Source: Bacillus horti (GTDB lineage Bacteria > Bacillota > Bacilli > Caldalkalibacillales > JCM-10596). From it: a stretch of 64,000 bases of DNA. The DNA is taken from positions 225,580 through 289,579 of the forward strand of contig NZ_JAUSTY010000005.1 in NCBI RefSeq assembly GCF_030813115.1, in the 5' to 3' direction. The notes below the pieces were generated by a model. The model did not search any database. It was not told the DNA's origin and saw nothing but the letters and a program-made list of their open reading frames with translations. The position numbers and the translations under genes were made by a program. Positions 19,033 to 27,422 of this stretch are shown here, in pieces; positions within the stretch are counted from its first letter, which is position 1, and every line of letters starts with the position of its first letter.

Positions 19033-19816
19033 ATGCTAGATAAAATAATAAATTTGTTTGAAAATTACGGATGGATTGGCTTAATTATATCAGGTATTAT
19101 ACTACTGTTTAAAACTAAAATTTTAACTTTCATTTCTGCTAGTTCAGTGGAATTAAAAAGATAAAAGATTCTATTATAACCTAGTACATTATGTTTTACA
19201 GGGAATATTTTTAAGTGTCTTTTTATTTATGGTATCAGACACTTTTTTTACAAATCCAGGATTATATCATGGTTGGATATCGCTATTCTTATTAATTGTT
19301 ACAATCGGATCATTAGTTTGGCCACTTATACAACTTTTCAGAGAAAAATCATTCTTTAGTAACTTATCAAATGAAAAAAGAAAGAAATTTAAATACAGGT
19401 TACTGCATTTAGTGTTGATGATATATTATCCAAGTATTGTAATTGTGACTATTACATATTTTATTGGTACTCAACTACATTGGCACTTTTATAATGAAAG
19501 TGAGTCAGATGTTAACAGAATAGGAGTATTAATAGTAGTATACATTTTCTATTTTCTCTCAGCACTTTATCTAACATTTATACTAAGATTCATATTTAAA
19601 TATCTAGGGCTAAATCATATTTTTAGCAAAAGTGATAGAACACCTCTAGCTTTAAAAATTGATGATGAAAAATGGTATTTATTATATCCTATCGATAATA
19701 ATTTATATTTATTAGGAAATGACTTTAAAGATTATAACTGTAAAAATTATATGATTGTTGCAAAGGATAAATTATTGAATAAGCCACTCATACTTGAAGA
19801 TGGATCTAAAAGATAA
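19033..19816 (+). pseudogene. Multi-pass membrane protein gene split by a frameshift in an A-run
   Basis: A first frame from ATG 19033 (GAGGAG upstream) encodes 43 residues with one membrane helix and stops at 19162. Removing one A from the run at 19155-19159 joins it to a second frame that stays open through 19816, adding the hydrophobic stretch VLQGIFLSVFLFMV and two further helices; the joined product would be about 260 residues. No ribosome site precedes the internal ATG 19229, which falls inside that helix. It may be a mutation, a sequencing error, or phase-variable or programmed shifting. No family recognised. Part of the AT-rich cassette. Confidence 0.6.
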
Positions 19817-20079
19817 TTATCTTTCATGACCTCTTAAAGAACAACATAAATTTTAACAAATAATTATAGGCTCTATTTCTGACTTTCCAACGATAACATC
19901 TATTGCATTACCTTAACATAATGAATGTGGAAAAATACACCAACTGTTTTTGAGGATGGTATTTATATACGAATTTTGAGAAGAATTTATTCAAATTTTC
20001 GAAGAGCAGTGACTTTAACCTAACCCATTTGACTTATAGGGTCATGAAAATTAATAGGATATAGATTGGGGGTTTAACG

Positions 20080-21003
20080 GTGGAGCAGAAAGTATCAGCA
20101 GTTGCAATTGAACTATTAAAAGAGGCCTTATGTAATATCTATTGGTATAAGAGTAATCTTAGAAGTTTTTTAAGTAATTGTATTAATAATACTTCAATAA
20201 TTAATCGACCGGATTGGACCGGATATAAAAGACAAATAGTGTCTGACATTATAGACGAATTATGTCGAGACCAGGAAAAATACATTGGTGACATAAGACG
20301 ATTAATCTCTGAAGTAATTAAAATGAATACTTTCAGACATCTTGAAGAGCTTGAAGATGGGAGAAAGAAAGTCGAGAGAGCAAAACAGGCTGTCTCGGAT
20401 CTTAGAAAAGTTGTTGAAGATCAAGTTCAAAAGCGTAAAGAGGAGGAAAAAATAAAGAGAAAGAGAATAGATAATCTTGAAAGAATAAGATCTAGTCAAG
20501 CAGTACTAAGTAGATTGGATGAAATAAAAAATAATTATTTCAGATTGGTTACATCGAAGGATAGTCAAAAAAGAGGATTTGAATTGGAAAAGGTGCTTTA
20601 CGATCTATTTGAACTATTTGATTTGGATCCTAAAGCATCTTTTAGAAATACTGGTGAACAACTTGATGGTGCATTTTCATTGGAGGGTACAGATTACTTG
20701 TTTGAAGCAAAATGGAAGTCTAAAGCTATCAATTCTTCAGATTTAAACGATTTTGAAGGCAAAGTAAAAAGGAAATTAGATAATACTCTTGGACTGTTTC
20801 TTTCAATAAATGGTTTTTCTGATGATGCAGTAAGAATACATTCAGCTGGTAGAAGCACATTATTCTTAATGGATGGAATAGATTTAATGGCGGTGCTAGA
20901 AAATCAAATTGATTTTGTTTCATTAATCATAAGAAAGCGGAGACATGCTGCTCAAACAGGAAATATATATTTGAAAGTTAGTGAAATATTAGGTGGAGAC
21001 TAG
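20080..21003 (+). CDS. Coiled-coil protein with PD-(D/E)XK restriction-endonuclease-like C-terminus
   Basis: 307 residues. The N-terminal ~150 residues are helical, with a Lys/Glu-rich coiled-coil (about 85-145). The C-terminal domain begins KRGFELEKVLYDLFELF and carries the nuclease-type series GEQLDGAF (Asp ~195) and YLFEAKWKS (Glu-x-Lys ~209-211), as in Mrr-like endonucleases. Such domains cut DNA and are common in phage-defence systems. GTG 20080 follows TTGGGGG. The target and any partner are unknown; the membrane proteins upstream are candidates by proximity. Confidence 0.65.
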   Translation: MEQKVSAVAIELLKEALCNIYWYKSNLRSFLSNCINNTSIINRPDWTGYKRQIVSDIIDELCRDQEKYIGDIRRLISEVIKMNTFRHLEELEDGRKKVERAKQAVSDLRKVVEDQVQKRKEEEKIKRKRIDNLERIRSSQAVLSRLDEIKNNYFRLVTSKDSQKRGFELEKVLYDLFELFDLDPKASFRNTGEQLDGAFSLEGTDYLFEAKWKSKAINSSDLNDFEGKVKRKLDNTLGLFLSINGFSDDAVRIHSAGRSTLFLMDGIDLMAVLENQIDFVSLIIRKRRHAAQTGNIYLKVSEILGGD

Positions 21004-21140
21004 TAAGTATGGTAAGAACCTTAGCTTCATATTAACTGCTACATTTTATTTGACTCAAGAATGAGGAAGTAGTGTGTAGACAAAGACTGTAGATATGAAC
21101 ATTTTACTAATATTCTTAGAAACTGAAAGGCGGTATAAAA

Positions 21141-21644
21141 TTGAGCATTTCTATAAGTCTAGCAACTAGAGAAGATTCAGACCAAATAATTAAATTATTG
21201 AAGGATACAGCTAACTGGCTTCAAGAAAACAACATAGATCAGTGGAGCTACTTGAGAAACGGTGAAGAAGATAATGAATTACGATTGGCAATACAACAAC
21301 AGAAGACATATATAGCAACGTATAATGATAAGTTAGTAGGAACTTTTACTTTATATGATAGCCCAAACGACTGGGACAAGTACATTTGGGGTACCATGCC
21401 TCCTGATGCGCTTTATTTACATCGTCTTGCTACGGTGCGAGATCAGCAGAACAAAGGAGTAGGAAGAATGATGATTGATTGGATAGAACGTGAATATAAA
21501 AGAGGAGATAAGAAATACATTAGGCTGGATTGTGTCTCAGCCAATGAAGCGTTGAATAAATATTATAGAGATGCTGGTTTTACTTTTTTAGGTATACATC
21601 ACGATCAGTGTAAGTATGAAAAAGGTTTTGAGCATAATGACTAG
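21141..21644 (+). CDS. GNAT family N-acetyltransferase
   Basis: 167 residues with the acetyl-CoA loop TVRDQQNKGVGRMMIDW and the preceding LHRLATV strand typical of GNAT enzymes; the N-terminal ANWLQENNIDQW segment resembles acetyltransferases related to spermidine or antibiotic acetylation. Substrate unknown. TTG 21141 follows GAAAGGCGG. The next gene overlaps its end by eight bases. Confidence 0.85.
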   Translation: MSISISLATREDSDQIIKLLKDTANWLQENNIDQWSYLRNGEEDNELRLAIQQQKTYIATYNDKLVGTFTLYDSPNDWDKYIWGTMPPDALYLHRLATVRDQQNKGVGRMMIDWIEREYKRGDKKYIRLDCVSANEALNKYYRDAGFTFLGIHHDQCKYEKGFEHND

Positions 21645-22152
21645 CAGTAAGAAGATCATCTACAAAGAAAAGCAATATCTTCCCAAATGGATTTATTTTA
21701 TAATCTTACCTTTTGCATTTTTGGTCTGGGGTATAGCCCTTGTCCAATTCATAACCGGTGAACCTGTTGGAAATAGACCAATGTCGGACACTGGTCTTAT
21801 TATATTTACGGCAATATTTGGGGTGCTTTTACCGCTTGCATTTATGACTATGAAGGCTCAAGTAACTATCTACTCTCATTCAATGACAATTGGTTTAACT
21901 CCAATATTCAGGAAGAAGATTGATTTTCAAGATATCCAAAGTGTGGCACACACGAAAATCAGTCCGATTAAGGAGTTTGGAGGATGGGGGATAAGGTGGA
22001 ATGGTGCTAAGTGGGGGTTAATTGTAGAAGGTAAAGAAGGTATTGAGATTTTATTGAGATCAGGAAGCATTTTTGTAGTTACTAGTAAATCACCTGAGAA
22101 GATCATCCAAGTATATAGTAGTTTAATAGATCAGGGGGATGAGGATGAGTAG
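21637..22152 (+). CDS. Membrane protein with PH-like domain
   Basis: About 171 residues from ATG 21637, which overlaps the end of the acetyltransferase gene. Two membrane helices (about 17-35 and 50-70) precede a beta-rich domain containing FRKKIDFQDIQSV and a GWGIRWNG segment, resembling bacterial PH-like domains of membrane proteins. No specific role is known. The next gene overlaps by 8 bases, so the three genes 21141-22741 probably form an operon. Confidence 0.6.
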   Translation: MTSSKKIIYKEKQYLPKWIYFIILPFAFLVWGIALVQFITGEPVGNRPMSDTGLIIFTAIFGVLLPLAFMTMKAQVTIYSHSMTIGLTPIFRKKIDFQDIQSVAHTKISPIKEFGGWGIRWNGAKWGLIVEGKEGIEILLRSGSIFVVTSKSPEKIIQVYSSLIDQGDEDE

Positions 22153-22741
22153 CAGGTCTAGTGTTTATAGAGAAGATGTTAGGAAAACAAATAAGGAGCT
22201 ATACTCTTTAAAAGACAATAAAGTGAACCTATATTCTATACCAGAAATGAAGTACCTGATGTCATCTGGAAATGGGGATAGAGATATTTATAAGATGTAT
22301 GATTATAAAGAGATTTGGACAGTCGGCCGATTTATTAATCGTGTAAAGTATTACACAGTTAGAGAATTAGGTAAAAACTTTAGTCGAATGCCACTAGAGT
22401 TAAAGTGGGGGGAGCAAGGCAATAATTTTGAAGTAGCCATGTGGGTACCTGCATACATATCTGATCATTTGTATGAAGTGACAATGAATGATCTAAAGAA
22501 GAGACATGAGTTTGTGAGTGATCTAACGCTTAGCCTTAATGATCGACCAAAACGAAAATGTGCGCAGTTCCTTCATATTGGGGACTACAATCAAATTGAG
22601 TCTTCCAAGCAATATGTTCTGGAAGAAATAAAAGCCAAAGGCTGCAGCGCGAAAGGCAGAATGGAAGAGATTTATATGAATCATCCGCACTGTAACCCAC
22701 CAGAAAAACTTAAGGTACTTCTTCGACAAGAGATAGAATAG
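22145..22741 (+). CDS. GyrI-like small-molecule-binding protein
   Basis: 198 residues with the C-terminal pattern MEEIYMNHPHCNPPEKLKVLLRQ characteristic of GyrI-like proteins that bind small hydrophobic ligands, some acting as drug hydrolases or sequestering factors. ATG 22145 is seven bases after GGGGGA; ATG 22139 would be too close. It overlaps the upstream gene, consistent with co-transcription. No DNA-binding domain is visible, so it is not a complete transcription factor. Confidence 0.75.
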   Translation: MSSRSSVYREDVRKTNKELYSLKDNKVNLYSIPEMKYLMSSGNGDRDIYKMYDYKEIWTVGRFINRVKYYTVRELGKNFSRMPLELKWGEQGNNFEVAMWVPAYISDHLYEVTMNDLKKRHEFVSDLTLSLNDRPKRKCAQFLHIGDYNQIESSKQYVLEEIKAKGCSAKGRMEEIYMNHPHCNPPEKLKVLLRQEIE

Positions 22742-22766
22742 TAAGAGAGTAAAGAAAGGATAGAAA

Positions 22767-22876
22767 ATGATTTCACATCAATTGCTAACAGACGAAAAAA
22801 TTAACCAATTAACGGACTAGATCAATCGAGACGAGCACTTATTATTCTACAGCTATTTAACTCAACGTAAGGAGAA
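22767..22876 (+). pseudogene. Remnant of an acetyltransferase gene (N-terminus, nonsense-mutated)
   Basis: Codons read MISHQLLTDEKINQLTD, then TAG at 22818, then INRDEHLLFYSYLTQRKEK, closely matching the first 37 residues of the intact gene at 26464-27255 (MISHHILTLEEINKLTEQ...). The stop replaces a CAG codon, and similarity ends near 22876. It is a truncated duplicate 3.7 kb upstream of its intact relative. Confidence 0.85.
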
Positions 22877-23022
22877 GGTTGATTTTATTGTAATATTTGA
22901 ATGATGTAGAGTCTGAGCATCTTCTTTGAAGATGTTTCATAGGAGATGCTACAGTCCCCATTTATCACTGGTATCACTGGCATATAAGTCCCCTCAAGGA
23001 CACTGTATACACCTTGGATAGT

Positions 23023-23289
23023 TTACCTTTTCTTCTTCCTTTTTTTGCAGTTATTACATTTGTTTTCTGACAAAGGATCATTGACAACACGAATGCTGGC
23101 AATTTGGTTCGTTTGATAGAGAATTTGAACAGGGCCTGCACACCTATAACATTCCCACAATGTGATCCAATTTCTTCCTGGTGCAGTAGTTTGTACCTCT
23201 TCTACAAAGGAAGGAAATCCCTTCCTTTTGCCTCTGATACGGACGAACACATATTTACCGACATATCTTTTTAGTCTGCGTAGTGACAT
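23023..23289 (-). CDS. Small basic cysteine-containing protein, unknown
   Basis: 88 residues, basic, starting MSLRRLKRYVGKYVFVRIRGK and ending CNNCKKRKKKR; an internal CYRC pair and the terminal CNNC pair could bind zinc. An SH3-like small beta fold is possible from the YVGKYVFVRIRG start, but I recognise no family. The start follows a strong AAGGGGGTGAT site. Length and pairing suggest a nucleic-acid-associated or spore-related small protein, which is speculation. Confidence 0.65.
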   Translation of the reverse strand: MSLRRLKRYVGKYVFVRIRGKRKGFPSFVEEVQTTAPGRNWITLWECYRCAGPVQILYQTNQIASIRVVNDPLSENKCNNCKKRKKKR

Positions 23290-23536
23290 GGCATCACCCC
23301 CTTTTCATTGTCTTATCTTTTATATTCTGTACACTATTTAATTGTGTGGACTGTAGCCTTGAAAGCAGGATGACTAATAAAAGAAATGAGATTCGAATTA
23401 AATTTACAGGCCCTAGTCCTTCAAAACGAAAGTTAAAATACCAAAAATTACTGTAGGAAAACAAGCTCTCGTGGAAATATGTAAATAAAAATATAAGAAG
23501 TGATTTAGCTACATAATTTGAGTGAAGGAGATCAAA

Positions 23537-23587
23537 ATGAGATTACAAGAAATCTTAAATATCTTGAGAAATTATTCTTATCTATAA
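23537..23587 (+). CDS. Possible 16-residue peptide upstream of the GrpB-like gene
   Basis: ATG 23537 is preceded by GAAGGAGAT at good spacing and encodes MRLQEILNILRNYSYL before TAA, four bases ahead of the next start. It could be a leader peptide or the front of a decayed gene. Only the ribosome site supports it. Confidence 0.3.
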   Translation: MRLQEILNILRNYSYL

Positions 23588-23590
23588 ATA

Positions 23591-24151
23591 ATGGATGGTG
23601 AGTCCCAGATGAATGAGGAAATAATTATTGATCCTTACAATAATGAGTGGCCAGGGATGTTCGAAGTACTTCGTAATAAGATGATACATCAAATCGGAAC
23701 AGCGATAATAAGAATTGATCACATAGGTTCCACTGCTATTCCGGGGTTAGCTGCAAAGCCGATTATTGATCTCTAAATTTCGGTTCCTAATCTAAATCAC
23801 ATTGATAAAGTCAATAGGGGACTAAATGCTCTAGGGTATATTTGTCGAAAGGGTAATCCTGATTTAACTAAGAGGTATTATCGAGAAACAGATGGGATGC
23901 ATAGAACACATATTCATGTGAGGGAGTATGGTAGTTGGTCAGAACAGTTTAACTTATTGTTTAGGGATTATTTAAGGGAACATGAAGATGAAAGAAAAGA
24001 ATATGAGAAGGTTAAGTATGCTCTTGCAAATCAATATAGAAATCAAAGAGATCAATATGTTGAAGGTAAAACAGAGATAATATGGAGCATAATGACTAAG
24101 GCAAATCAGTGGAGTCAAGAAACGGGATGGAGAGGGTATCATGATGAATAA
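23591..24151 (+). pseudogene. GrpB family (UPF0157) protein gene with premature stop
   Basis: The first part contains RIDHIGSTAIPGLAAKPIIDL, the GrpB/UPF0157 hallmark, then TAA at 23774-23776 where the family continues. The same frame resumes with ISVPNLNHIDKVNRGL and runs to 24151 with HIHVREYGSWSEQFNLLFRDYLR, also typical. One substitution (CAA to TAA would suffice) breaks an otherwise full-length gene of ~180 codons. GrpB-type proteins belong to the nucleotidyltransferase superfamily. The phosphatase gene downstream overlaps by 11 bases. Confidence 0.85.
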
Positions 24152-24734
24152 TACATACATTTATATGATAAGACATGGAGAGTCGCCTAAAGTAGAAGGA
24201 AATGAGAGGACCCGTGGGTTAACTCAAAAGGGAGAAGATGATGCAAGGAAAATAACTGAGCTACTATTATCCGAGGGAATTGATATTTTCATTTCAAGCC
24301 CATACTCCCGGGCTATATTAACTATAGAAGAGTTAGCTAAGGTTTCTGGAAAAGAAGTGATGGTCTATGAGGATTTAAAGGAGTTAGTTTTTTCTAGTGG
24401 AGATCAAATATTTCCAGACAATGAGTTATATCCATTGGTGAATAAGATGTTTCACGATCCAAATTTAGCATCCCCAGGAGGAGAAACACTCTTAGATTGT
24501 CAAAATCGATCAATCGCAATTCTTATGGAGATATTAAGCAAATATAAAGGTCAAAGAATAATACTTGGTACTCATGGTGCGATTATGACGTTGATGATGG
24601 GTTATTTTGATAGTAAGTATAATATTGATTTTCTTATGAAGACTTCTAAGCCAGATGTATACAGGATGACATTTCAAGATAATGAATTAGTTGATGTTAA
24701 ACGGTTATGGCAGATAACACATGACATTCAATAA
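24141..24734 (+). CDS. Histidine phosphatase family protein
   Basis: 197 residues beginning with the catalytic MIRHGES motif (phospho-accepting His) and carrying ISSPYSRAILT and GTHGAIM, which complete the histidine phosphatase (phosphoglycerate-mutase-like) site. Likely hydrolyses a small phosphorylated metabolite; the substrate is unclear. ATG 24141 and ATG 24144 are both possible. Overlaps the broken GrpB gene, with which it was probably co-expressed. Confidence 0.85.
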   Translation: MMNNTYIYMIRHGESPKVEGNERTRGLTQKGEDDARKITELLLSEGIDIFISSPYSRAILTIEELAKVSGKEVMVYEDLKELVFSSGDQIFPDNELYPLVNKMFHDPNLASPGGETLLDCQNRSIAILMEILSKYKGQRIILGTHGAIMTLMMGYFDSKYNIDFLMKTSKPDVYRMTFQDNELVDVKRLWQITHDIQ

Positions 24735-24751
24735 ATACAGAAGCATTTCTC

Positions 24752-24780
24752 TGGACGAAACGGATAGTAAGCGCTAGAAT
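24752..24780 (+). promoter_or_regulatory. Probable sigma-A promoter for the FMN riboswitch transcript
   Basis: TGGACG and TAGAAT are separated by exactly 17 bases, putting transcription start near 24787, some 15 bases ahead of the riboswitch. Confidence 0.55.
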
Positions 24781-24802
24781 ATGAATATTACAATCGAATA
24801 TG

Positions 24803-24940
24803 GATCTTCGGGGCAGGTGAAATTCCTGACCGGCGGTAAAGCTTGAAAAAGCAAGCCCGCGACTCCAAGCTGTTTTACAGCTTGGACTGATCTGGTGAAA
24901 TTCCAGAGCCGACGGTTAAAGTCCGGATGGGAGAAGATAA
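24803..24940 (+). promoter_or_regulatory. FMN riboswitch (RFN element)
   Basis: The conserved RFN blocks occur in order: TCTTCGGGGCAGGTGAAATT, CCTGACCGGCGGTA, GCAAGCCCGCGA, ACTGATCTGGTGAAATTCCA, GAGCCGACGGTTAAAGTCC, GGATGGGAGAAGA. The first and last blocks pair to close the element. FMN binding normally represses the downstream gene, here the EamA transporter 180 bases further on. I could not identify the expression-platform stem with confidence. Confidence 0.96.
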
Positions 24941-25123
24941 TAGTTGGGACGCCTTTGTTAGGTGCGCCTTCCTTTGAGATGCATGGATGACTCTCAGTCT
25001 ATTTTTTGACCCGAATGACTAGTAGCTTGAATAGCTGCTTAAGTGGGTTATGTAGAGAGAAGACCATGTATTTTTTGTATCTTAACGGATGATCCCATAT
25101 TCAAACTAAAAGGGGTTTGAATT

Positions 25124-26095
25124 ATGGAAGGAACAACAGGAACAACATTAAAATCAAGAAACACATTTTGGCTTATTGTGATTGGAGCAGCCTTTTGGGG
25201 TATTAATCCTCTCTTTCGGGTGATGCTCTTGGACACATTAACGTCTGCTCAGATCGTTTTTATTGAGCATCTACTATTAGCTTTTATTGCTGTACCCATC
25301 CTCTGGAAGAACCGGCATGAGCTAAAAGGATTACGCAAAATCCATATTGGTGCATTATTGTTTATTTCATGGGGTGGCTCTGCGCTTGCCACGCTACTTT
25401 TCACAGCTGGTTTAACGTATGGGAATATGAACGCCGTTTTATTACTGCAAAAAATGCAGCCGCTCTTTGCGATTATTCTAGCGCGTATCCTTCTCAAAGA
25501 AATGCTTCCAAAGCACTTTGCGAGCTTGGTTGTTGTCGCGCTGATGGGAACCTACTTGTTAACGTTTGGATTTTCGTTTCCACTTGGACACGTAGGGGAT
25601 GTCATTCAAATGGGGAGTCTGCTTTCACTTGCTGCCGCTGCTTTATGGGGTGGTTCAACGGTGATGGGGAGAATTATGCTAAAGCAAATGAAGTTTGAAA
25701 CGGTGACAGCACTGCGGTTTGTGCTAGCTACTCCATTTATTACTGCCATTATGCTCATGCAGAATGCCGTCTGGAATATACCTGCGGATTCAACAGCCTT
25801 AACGTTAATCGGTATTAATTTAGTATTATCTGCTCTACTGCCTGGCTTGTTCAGTATGCTGTTGTATTACAAAGGTCTAACGAATACAAAGGCTTCTGTT
25901 GCCACACTTGCCGAGCTTAGCTTTCCAATGACAGGTATGCTTGTTAGCTGGCTTTTTTTCCAAGAAACCGTAACAGCAGCCCAGTTCATAGGCTTTGTGT
26001 TAATCTGGGGTGTCATCTTTACGATTTCAAAGCAGCGTGAGATTATTGCGCCCATTGAAAGAGAAAGAGCTCCTATTTTATCTAAAATATCTTAA
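25124..26095 (+). CDS. EamA/DMT family transporter under FMN riboswitch control, probable riboflavin importer
   Basis: 323 residues with ten hydrophobic segments and the duplicated EamA fold of drug/metabolite transporters, with AAFWGINPLFR near the start and AALWGGSTVMGR at the start of the second half. EamA proteins have many substrates, but the riboswitch points to a flavin. Riboswitch-linked DMT-type permeases (the ImpX and RibN types) are known riboflavin uptake candidates, and this could be such a protein. It is monocistronic: a terminator follows within 20 bases. Start at ATG 25124 follows AAAAGGGG. Confidence 0.8.
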   Translation: MEGTTGTTLKSRNTFWLIVIGAAFWGINPLFRVMLLDTLTSAQIVFIEHLLLAFIAVPILWKNRHELKGLRKIHIGALLFISWGGSALATLLFTAGLTYGNMNAVLLLQKMQPLFAIILARILLKEMLPKHFASLVVVALMGTYLLTFGFSFPLGHVGDVIQMGSLLSLAAAALWGGSTVMGRIMLKQMKFETVTALRFVLATPFITAIMLMQNAVWNIPADSTALTLIGINLVLSALLPGLFSMLLYYKGLTNTKASVATLAELSFPMTGMLVSWLFFQETVTAAQFIGFVLIWGVIFTISKQREIIAPIERERAPILSKIS

Positions 26096-26113
26096 GGAAT
26101 AGATTAGGAACAA

Positions 26114-26164
26114 AAAAAGCTTGTCAGTAATCTCTTGTGATATGAGATCTTCGGCAAGCTTTTT
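26114..26164. terminator. Terminator after the EamA gene
   Basis: AAAAAGCTTG (26114-26123) pairs perfectly with CAAGCTTTTT (26155-26164), with an inner ATCTC/GAGAT pair. A- and T-runs on opposite sides would allow function in both directions. Confidence 0.8.
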
Positions 26165-26215
26165 GAATTGGCGATGGAGGTCTTGAACTGAGAAAAATAG
26201 AGAAGGGGGAGACAA

Positions 26216-26326
26216 ATGAAGAACAAGAAAAATCTGAGGATTTTTTGGCTGGCTCATAATGTCTTGTTTTATTTGTTTTTCATTGGTTGGTCTTTGTATT
26301 TATTTTTAAACATTGAAGGGTGTTAA
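26216..26326 (+). CDS. Small single-pass membrane protein
   Basis: 36 residues, MKNKKNLRIFWLAHNVLFYL then FFIGWSLYLFLNIEGC: a short basic head and one membrane helix. GAAGGGGGAGAC precedes ATG 26216. It has no assignable family; the strong ribosome site is the main support. Confidence 0.5.
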   Translation: MKNKKNLRIFWLAHNVLFYLFFIGWSLYLFLNIEGC

Positions 26327-26436
26327 AATTAATTAATAGACTTCCTTTATTTATCTTCATTCAAATTTGTTTATTCACTTTATCAGTAGTGGGCTCATAT
26401 CAAATTTATCTTTGGATTAAGCAGGAGAAACTATAG
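26320..26436 (+). CDS. Possible second small membrane protein, overlapping
   Basis: From GTG 26320 an overlapping frame encodes 38 residues with one hydrophobic helix (PLFIFIQICLFTLSVVG) and a basic tail WIKQEKL. It overlaps the end of the preceding small gene by seven bases, consistent with coupling, but GTG lacks an ideal site of its own. It ends 27 bases before the acetyltransferase gene. Confidence 0.35.
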   Translation: MLKLINRLPLFIFIQICLFTLSVVGSYQIYLWIKQEKL

Positions 26437-26463
26437 TAGAATCCAGAAGGGGAATAGTCCTAA

Positions 26464-27255
26464 ATGATTTCACATCACATACTTACACTTGAAGAAATTA
26501 ACAAGCTAACAGAGCAGATTAATAGAGATCAGCAGTTATTATTCTATAGCTACTTAACTCAACGCAAAGAGACGGCTATATTTATTGGTCAATACATAGA
26601 CGGACATTTAACCGCTGTATTAGCATATTTTAGCGGACTTAGCTTCCCGGCATTTTCATTCCACTGCATAGATCGAAATGACGTCGATCTTCCTTCCCTT
26701 ATTAAGTTCACACGAGAATATATTCAACTAAAGGATAGCATAACCTGTGGGACTATCCTTTCTAATCGTGATCTTGAACTATTCCAGTCTCATAGTCTCA
26801 TAACTGGTACTCCCCAGAGCTTTTTAACGATGAAGCATGTTGATCAAATGAAGCTGCTAGATTCAGACATGGGTGAAGTAGTTGGAAGGAATGATGTTTT
26901 AGAGGTCATGGACTTTTTACAGAACGGGGATATGAGGTTTTTTACTAGAGAGGAGCTTGAACAGTATCCTTATATTGGGGTGAAAGTTGATAACCAATAT
27001 GTTGCAGTTGGAGGTTATCATTTTTATGGTTCACTGCTTGTTGAAATTGGAAATATTTATACTCGACCAGATTACAGAGGAAAGGGACTGGCAAAACACC
27101 TTACAAGTCAGCTTACTTCCTTAGGTAAAGAGCTTTCAACGGATGTCCATCTAGGAGTACTGGCACAGAATCTTGCAGCTGTGCACGTTTATGAGAGGCT
27201 CGGCTATGAAATTATGGCTGAACAGAAGATTGTTGATTTTAAGCTAGGTATGTAG
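26464..27255 (+). CDS. Two-part GNAT family N-acetyltransferase
   Basis: 263 residues. The C-terminal part is a standard GNAT domain: VGGYHFYGSLLVEIGNIY, the acetyl-CoA loop TRPDYRGKGLAKHLTSQL (about 200-212) and NLAAVHVYERLGY. The N-terminal ~120 residues have no recognisable catalytic motif and may be a degenerate GNAT fold. Substrate unknown. AGAAGGGGAA precedes ATG 26464. A truncated copy of its front lies at 22767. Confidence 0.82.
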   Translation: MISHHILTLEEINKLTEQINRDQQLLFYSYLTQRKETAIFIGQYIDGHLTAVLAYFSGLSFPAFSFHCIDRNDVDLPSLIKFTREYIQLKDSITCGTILSNRDLELFQSHSLITGTPQSFLTMKHVDQMKLLDSDMGEVVGRNDVLEVMDFLQNGDMRFFTREELEQYPYIGVKVDNQYVAVGGYHFYGSLLVEIGNIYTRPDYRGKGLAKHLTSQLTSLGKELSTDVHLGVLAQNLAAVHVYERLGYEIMAEQKIVDFKLGM

Positions 27256-27422
27256 GGATCTATATTAGGGCCATTTCCATAACAGTTCTTTGGGATAATC
27301 GGAACATTTCATGAAGTCGGATAGAAGATTTCTAGGGTTGCCCTCTCTCATTGATACTACTTTTGAACCATCCACTTGAAAAAACTTGCTTTTGCGGGCA
27401 CCTTATTATCCTATTACCTCAC

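Noticed and set aside
19822..20049. Inverted pair TTTCATGACC / GGTCATGAAA 218 bases apart around a gene-free stretch
   Set aside because: Only 10 bp, no duplicated flank and no element between; likely chance.
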